Below are positions 59,492 to 64,000 of a DNA stretch of 64,000 bases, piece by piece (position 1 is the first letter of the stretch; every line of letters begins with the position of its first letter). The DNA lies in contig CADCXD010000001.1 of the NCBI GenBank assembly GCA_902806575.1, forward strand, positions 620,001 through 684,000. The letters are read 5' to 3'. Made by a program: the position numbers and the translations under genes. This DNA is from Jackrogersella multiformis. Lineage: Eukaryota; Ascomycota; Sordariomycetes; Xylariales; Hypoxylaceae. The notes below the pieces were generated by a model. The model worked only from the letters and a program-made list of their open reading frames with translations, was not told where the DNA came from and searched no databases.

Positions 59492-62400
59492 CTAAAAGTA
59501 GCTACGCATAGCATCCTGATATCCCGAGCCGCCTTTGAGATCTTGCTCAAAGTTCTGCTGGACGTTGAGAACCTCCCGGATGTGGCGCATGCTGAGGGCT
59601 TCACCCTTATTGACAGCCAGAGCTTGTGCGGTACCGACGGTGTTCTTGATTTGCCGGCCGTTAAGGTTGTGCCGAGCTAGGCTCGTGTAGTCATCCTCGT
59701 CAAATGGCGTCAAGTCGATTCCTGCTACTGCCCGCGCGCGCTCGATAAAAATCTTGAAGATAGCCCTCTTGGCTTTTACATCTAGGTCATCGTATCGTAG
59801 TGCTATGTGGATCCGCGATTGGAATGCGTCGTCGAACGTCTACCCGGAGGAACTCGAGTATTAGCTCGTTTTGCTTTACAGGTGAAATACCAACGGGTGA
59901 ATTATTACGTGGGAAAGGAGATTGGGATATGCATCATAAAGAGATAACACGTACCTGGACGCGATTTGTGGTTAGGAACAATATGCCCTGAAAATACTCG
60001 AGCTGTCGCAAGAAAATGCTGACGAGAGCATTCCGATGGATATCTTGCATGTTGCGCTTCTCAAGGAAGACGTCTGCTTCGTCGAGTAGTAAAATTGCGC
60101 CCCAGGCATGACAGATGTCCAATATTTTCTGTAGCTCTGCTTCGAGATAGCGCGAGTCGGTACCTAGATCGCCCGCTGAAACCATATACAATGGGCATTT
60201 GAGTAGCTCGCTTATGCCCTCCGCCGTCAGGGTTTTGCCAGTGCCAGGTGGTCCATGAAGTACGGCAACGAGACCTTTGCCCTTGCCTTGGATGACATCG
60301 TCGATGCTCTCAGCTGGGTGGTATTTATGGGACTCAACGAGAGCCTAGTAGTTAAATGTTAGCGAAATGTTCAACAATCAGGGATAATAAATCAGGATGA
60401 TGTGTCTCATCACTTACCCTGACAATCTCCTTGGTATTAGGCTGTAGAACCAATGAATCGTACGCGTGCTCGTTCCATGAGATTTCCTTAATGCCGGAGA
60501 CGGTGAACTCAAGCCAAAGCTTCTCGGCGAAGGCGAACCCCAAGACGACCGGCGAGGCAATCAAGTATTCCTCATCGGTAAAGACCGGTGGAGTGCTTTC
60601 CTTGTCATCTTCTGCAACGCCGTCCTCTCCATCCTTGGTTGCCACAGCTTTATCTTCTCCTTTACTAGGAACTTGATCGAGCTTCTCTTTAGTAGTCCCA
60701 GGCTCGATAAGGTCCTTCGGAATGCGCGCGGTGCGGACAGCGCCTTTATTGTCCTTATATACCTTAGTCACGTACTTCACCTTTCCTCCGTCTTCGTCGT
60801 CTCCTCCCAGAAGCTGTTCGAGAATCGCACCATCGACACCTCCATCGTCGTCTTCTGATTCGCAGCCGCAGCCACCGCCCTCTTCATCGCTATCTTCGTC
60901 ATCGCTAAGGACGTCGTGGTCTTTTGGTCGCACGAGAGAGACGGGGTAGTTGGGGTTTATACGACGGTGGATAGCTGGATCGACCATGATCCGGCCGTTG
61001 ATATTGACCTTGATCACAGCCTTCTTTTTCTTATGATAGGCCATGCCCTGGTGACTCTTGTAGTGTACACCACCGAGGGCTACGAACTTCTTGCCACGGT
61101 CGATAAGTTCCTTGCGTAACTGAGATTCGTTCTTGTGGTACTTAAGAGGATAGCATCCTAAGCTCGTGATTTTTCGAGCTCCGCGGAACTCTTGTATCTC
61201 CTCGGACATGCTACCGTACCCAAATTGCTTGCCGTCATACTCGAAGTACTATAAAAATTGCGTTAATGACCAGCGTGAATCTTAGCAGGAAGAATCATGG
61301 TGGGAGATTTACCTTGCCCTCGATATAGTAGAATTCACCCCTTACTATGCTATAGTGTTTCTCTGCAACCTCGACCTTGAAGATGCGGGGTTCGTCGACG
61401 GAGCCGTAAGTCGTAGTATATGCGAGCGTGTTTGGTTTCCACAGAGCCCATAGGAGATCAAACGTAATGAGACCATTCTCCAGCATGGGATATAAGCTGA
61501 TTGGTTTGTGAGCTAACCGCTTTCTCAGCTCCTCAATAGGGAAAGTAGTAACTTACCTTTTCTTAGTCTCAGCATGATCGGTGTCGAGGTACTTAATTAG
61601 GATTCGTAGATGTCGCCGCTTTTCGTCGATCCATTTTTGAACCTTCTTGCGTTCCTTCCTAGAGTCGCCTTCCGGTTCAAGTTCCTTAAGATTATTCATA
61701 TATTCTCGCATATCCTCGAGGTATCTGACATGATGATAAGCGGCAGGTAGAATTAAAAGGAGGGGGGAAAATAGGAAATATAAGCGACTCACAAGAACAA
61801 CATCTTAGGATCAACCTTCGGAGTTTCTTCAACGAGACTCACGCCCTTTACACTCCCTATGACATCTTGCAGGGCCTCTCGAAGCTGCTTGCTCTTGATG
61901 TCGACAATGGTAGTCTTATATTTGCCCTCCCAGTCGAATGTCCTCCGAACATGAAACAGGTATTCGTCGTACTGAGAGTTGCTGGCATTCTCAGCCGTAT
62001 CCTGCAGCTTATAGTTATGAATCTGAGAGTCCCAGACTTGGTCCACGCGCTTGAACTCGAGACGCCTTGCACCCGACTTGCCATTGCGCGCATTCTTCAG
62101 TTTGGAAGACTTATGCTGATTGCCACCGCCTATGACATCGTCCAATCCAAGGACGTCAGAGGGAAGTCGTCTTCCGCGTCCACTGGGCGGCGGGGGGTGT
62201 CCGCGACCGCCACGGACAGATTTTGAGAGGCCTGATAGTGGATCATTAAATAGGCTATTAAGGCCAATGCCGTAATTTCCATTGAGACCGGCGTTACCAA
62301 AACCAGCAGAATTCAGACCTCCCATGTTGAGGCCCCCAGGACCTCCCAGGCCAGCCGATCCGAAAGCTCCATGATTGAGAGAATTAGAACCATTGATTCC

Positions 62401-63039
62401 AGCAGCACCGCCCGCCAAAGTGAGAGAGGCAAGCTGGCGCTGCATTTGTTGCACCTGGAGTCGCATCTGGGCGAGTTCATGTTCTAGAGAGGCTTTGCTG
62501 GTGTCCTCCTTGTCGAGGTCTGAGTCATCCTCGAACTCGGCATCTGAGTCACTGGTATTGTCGTCGGAGGCTTTGAGTTGCAACTTGACCTGCTTAGTGG
62601 TCGTCTTGGACGACTTAGGCGTTTTCTTCTTAGTTTTTCGAGGGTCCTGGCGTTTCTTCTGGAGCCGCTTCTTCTTCAAGGTCTCCTCGGCCTCGGCCTC
62701 GGATTCCGTCTCAGAGTTCTCATCTGAGGATGAGTTGGTAAAACCGTCCTCGCTATCACCCGAAGAGCTCTCACTACTCGCAGCAGATGCCTTCTTGGAC
62801 TTACTAGACTTTGCCTTTTTTTCCTTCTTTCCGGGTTTACCACTAGCTTTCTTGTCGGCCTTTGGCCCTTTTGTCTTCTTACCCGTATCAGGGGTTGTGG
62901 TGGACGGACCATCTTCGGCTGGGTGAGTCTTGGTGTCGTTGCCATTAGGAATATTACCCTCACGGCGGTCAGCCGAAGGGCTAGTCTTCGCTTCCTGAGA
63001 TTCCATCTTTAGGTCGATATTGGAAGCCATATTAGTCAC
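59492..63039 (-). CDS. AAA+ ATPase with DUF7025-like N-terminal region
   Basis: Exons (5' to 3'): 63,039-61,793; 61,724-61,557; 61,496-61,313; 61,248-60,418; 60,344-59,955; 59,839-59,492; 1,055 aa. The first 200 residues are Lys/Ser/Glu-rich and disordered (nuclear-localisation-like KKKRLQKKRQ). A coiled coil (HELAQMRLQVQQMQRQLASL) and a Gly/Asn/Leu-rich repeat stretch follow. The middle carries ITFDLLWALWKPNTLAYTT, typical of DUF7025 in fungal AAA proteins. The single AAA module has Walker A GPPGTGKT (about 841-848), Walker B ILLLDEAD (about 896-902), sensor-like LFLTTNRVQ and second-region SRIHIALRYDDL; a lid helix region ends the protein. In this fungal family the substrate is unknown; BCS1-like or remodelling roles are only guesses. 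The start may be the fourth codon (MASNID). Confidence 0.88.
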
Positions 63040-64000
63040 CTACACAGGTATGGCTTGATGGGCTCTGCTACCAGCAACGCGACGCGTAAGATATGGTGCT
63101 GGAAGTAAAGAGGCGCTTGAGAAATTTTGCGCAAGTAAGCAAACAAGAATGATGAATAAGTTGGTACAATAGTACTGAATATCGGCCTCAAGAACGAAAG
63201 GCGGGGAAATCCTGTCCTTGCTGCGGTGGGCACATTCAAACACTTCAACCCTCGTGGATGCTCATGACTGGTCTGATTCTGTTACCGAAGCACACCGTAT
63301 TAGCAAGAGAAGCAGAGATGAATAAAATGGGAATTAAAACGGTGTGGAAATCAGTTGTGTAATTGAACAGTGCCAAATGTCAATCTCTCTTTGGATAATC
63401 CTTCTCCTCTAGCTTCGAGTTCAAATGCGGTCGCCACGCTGTACACGGCAGTACAAGTACCCAGCGTACATCTAGTAACGCTGGCACCCTCGGTAGAGAG
63501 TAATGGTTGAGATGTTACGCACCTATCATACAGAAGTAATTCCTGGCAGGATTTCAAGTAGGGTTGAAAATAGAGTATCAAGGAAGTAAGGTATAGTAGT
63601 AGGCGGAGGGGACCAGTGGCAGGAAGAGAGGACAGGCAGACCAGAGAGGCAGCTTGTGGAATTCCCTGGCAAACTCAAGGGTTTATTTATGAAATGCCTA
63701 GAGCTACGTCGTCCATCAGGCTTCGGGAACAGCCGGAGACGTTATAACGAGAAACGAATCACAGAGGCTGTGAGATGAGTTGTAAGATACCTTGGGGAAC
63801 GGTGGATGATACAGTAATGGCCTATGAATACCTATTGTACCAGGTTGAAGGATGCAAGGTTGTGGCAGAGATAGATCAGGCAGAAAGGGCCGGGGGGAAA
63901 TATAAAAAGTTGGTGTAAAATAACACACAAATTAATGGATGGGTTTGGATGACAATAGAAAAAAAATTGTAGGTTGTTGAAGAAGTACTTTTATGAATCA
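63040..64000. promoter_or_regulatory. Upstream region of the AAA ATPase gene
   Basis: 961 bp up to the window edge, with the promoter and 5' UTR of the AAA gene. Short minus-strand frames (63,036-63,928) have no family signal. No other gene is supported. Confidence 0.5.

Noticed and set aside
1..64000. CRISPR arrays, prokaryotic operons or viral genes
   Set aside because: No spaced direct repeats, no ribosome-binding-site-led polycistrons and no viral hallmark proteins; the DNA is clearly fungal nuclear.

Overview
The window is nuclear DNA of a filamentous ascomycete, most likely a Sordariomycete. Every multi-exon gene has short spliceosomal introns (about 40-120 nt) with GTRNGY-like donors and YAG acceptors. 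The gene families are typical of this group: DUF7708-NACHT-C2H2 NLR, Zn2Cys6 regulator, Dal5-type MFS carrier, fungal CorA-like protein. Positions 1 to about 18,200 are an AT-saturated block with the CpA/TpG loss expected from repeat-induced point mutation (RIP). Species cannot be named from sequence alone.

Layout. 1-18,200: RIP-destroyed repeats without any recognisable gene. 18,225-18,446: gene fragment at the block edge. 18,482-21,917 (-): intact fungal NLR, divergent from 22,473-25,775 (+), a RAD5/HLTF-like SNF2-RING ATPase. 25.8-28.1 kb: non-coding, with a tRNA T-arm-like inverted repeat. 28,127-30,008 (+): MFS transporter. 30,732-32,348 (+): microbial-type PARG macrodomain protein. 32,667-34,099 (-): mitochondrial pyruvate dehydrogenase E2. 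35,965-41,593 (+): Sec7 ARF-GEF. 42,445-49,211 (+): accessory run of a small unknown protein, a CorA-like membrane protein with an in-frame TGA, and a kinase-vWA-like protein. 49.2-53.5 kb: gene-poor. 53,521-55,385 (+): Zn2Cys6 regulator. 55,763-56,899 (-): HSM3/PSMD5-like proteasome chaperone. 57,536-58,549 (+): RNA polymerase III subunit Rpc31-like. 59,492-63,039 (-): AAA ATPase.

The window therefore joins heterochromatin, an accessory immunity/signalling zone and conserved housekeeping genes. There is no operon logic. The functional links I infer are loose: NLR, kinase and CorA-like genes are the variable, self/non-self or stress-type families, while PDH-E2, SEC7, RPC31 and HSM3 are core genes. 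Exon boundaries were derived by hand from splice motifs, reading frame and family conservation. Within each multi-exon model I checked that exon lengths sum to an open frame; the exception is the CorA-like gene with its TGA.
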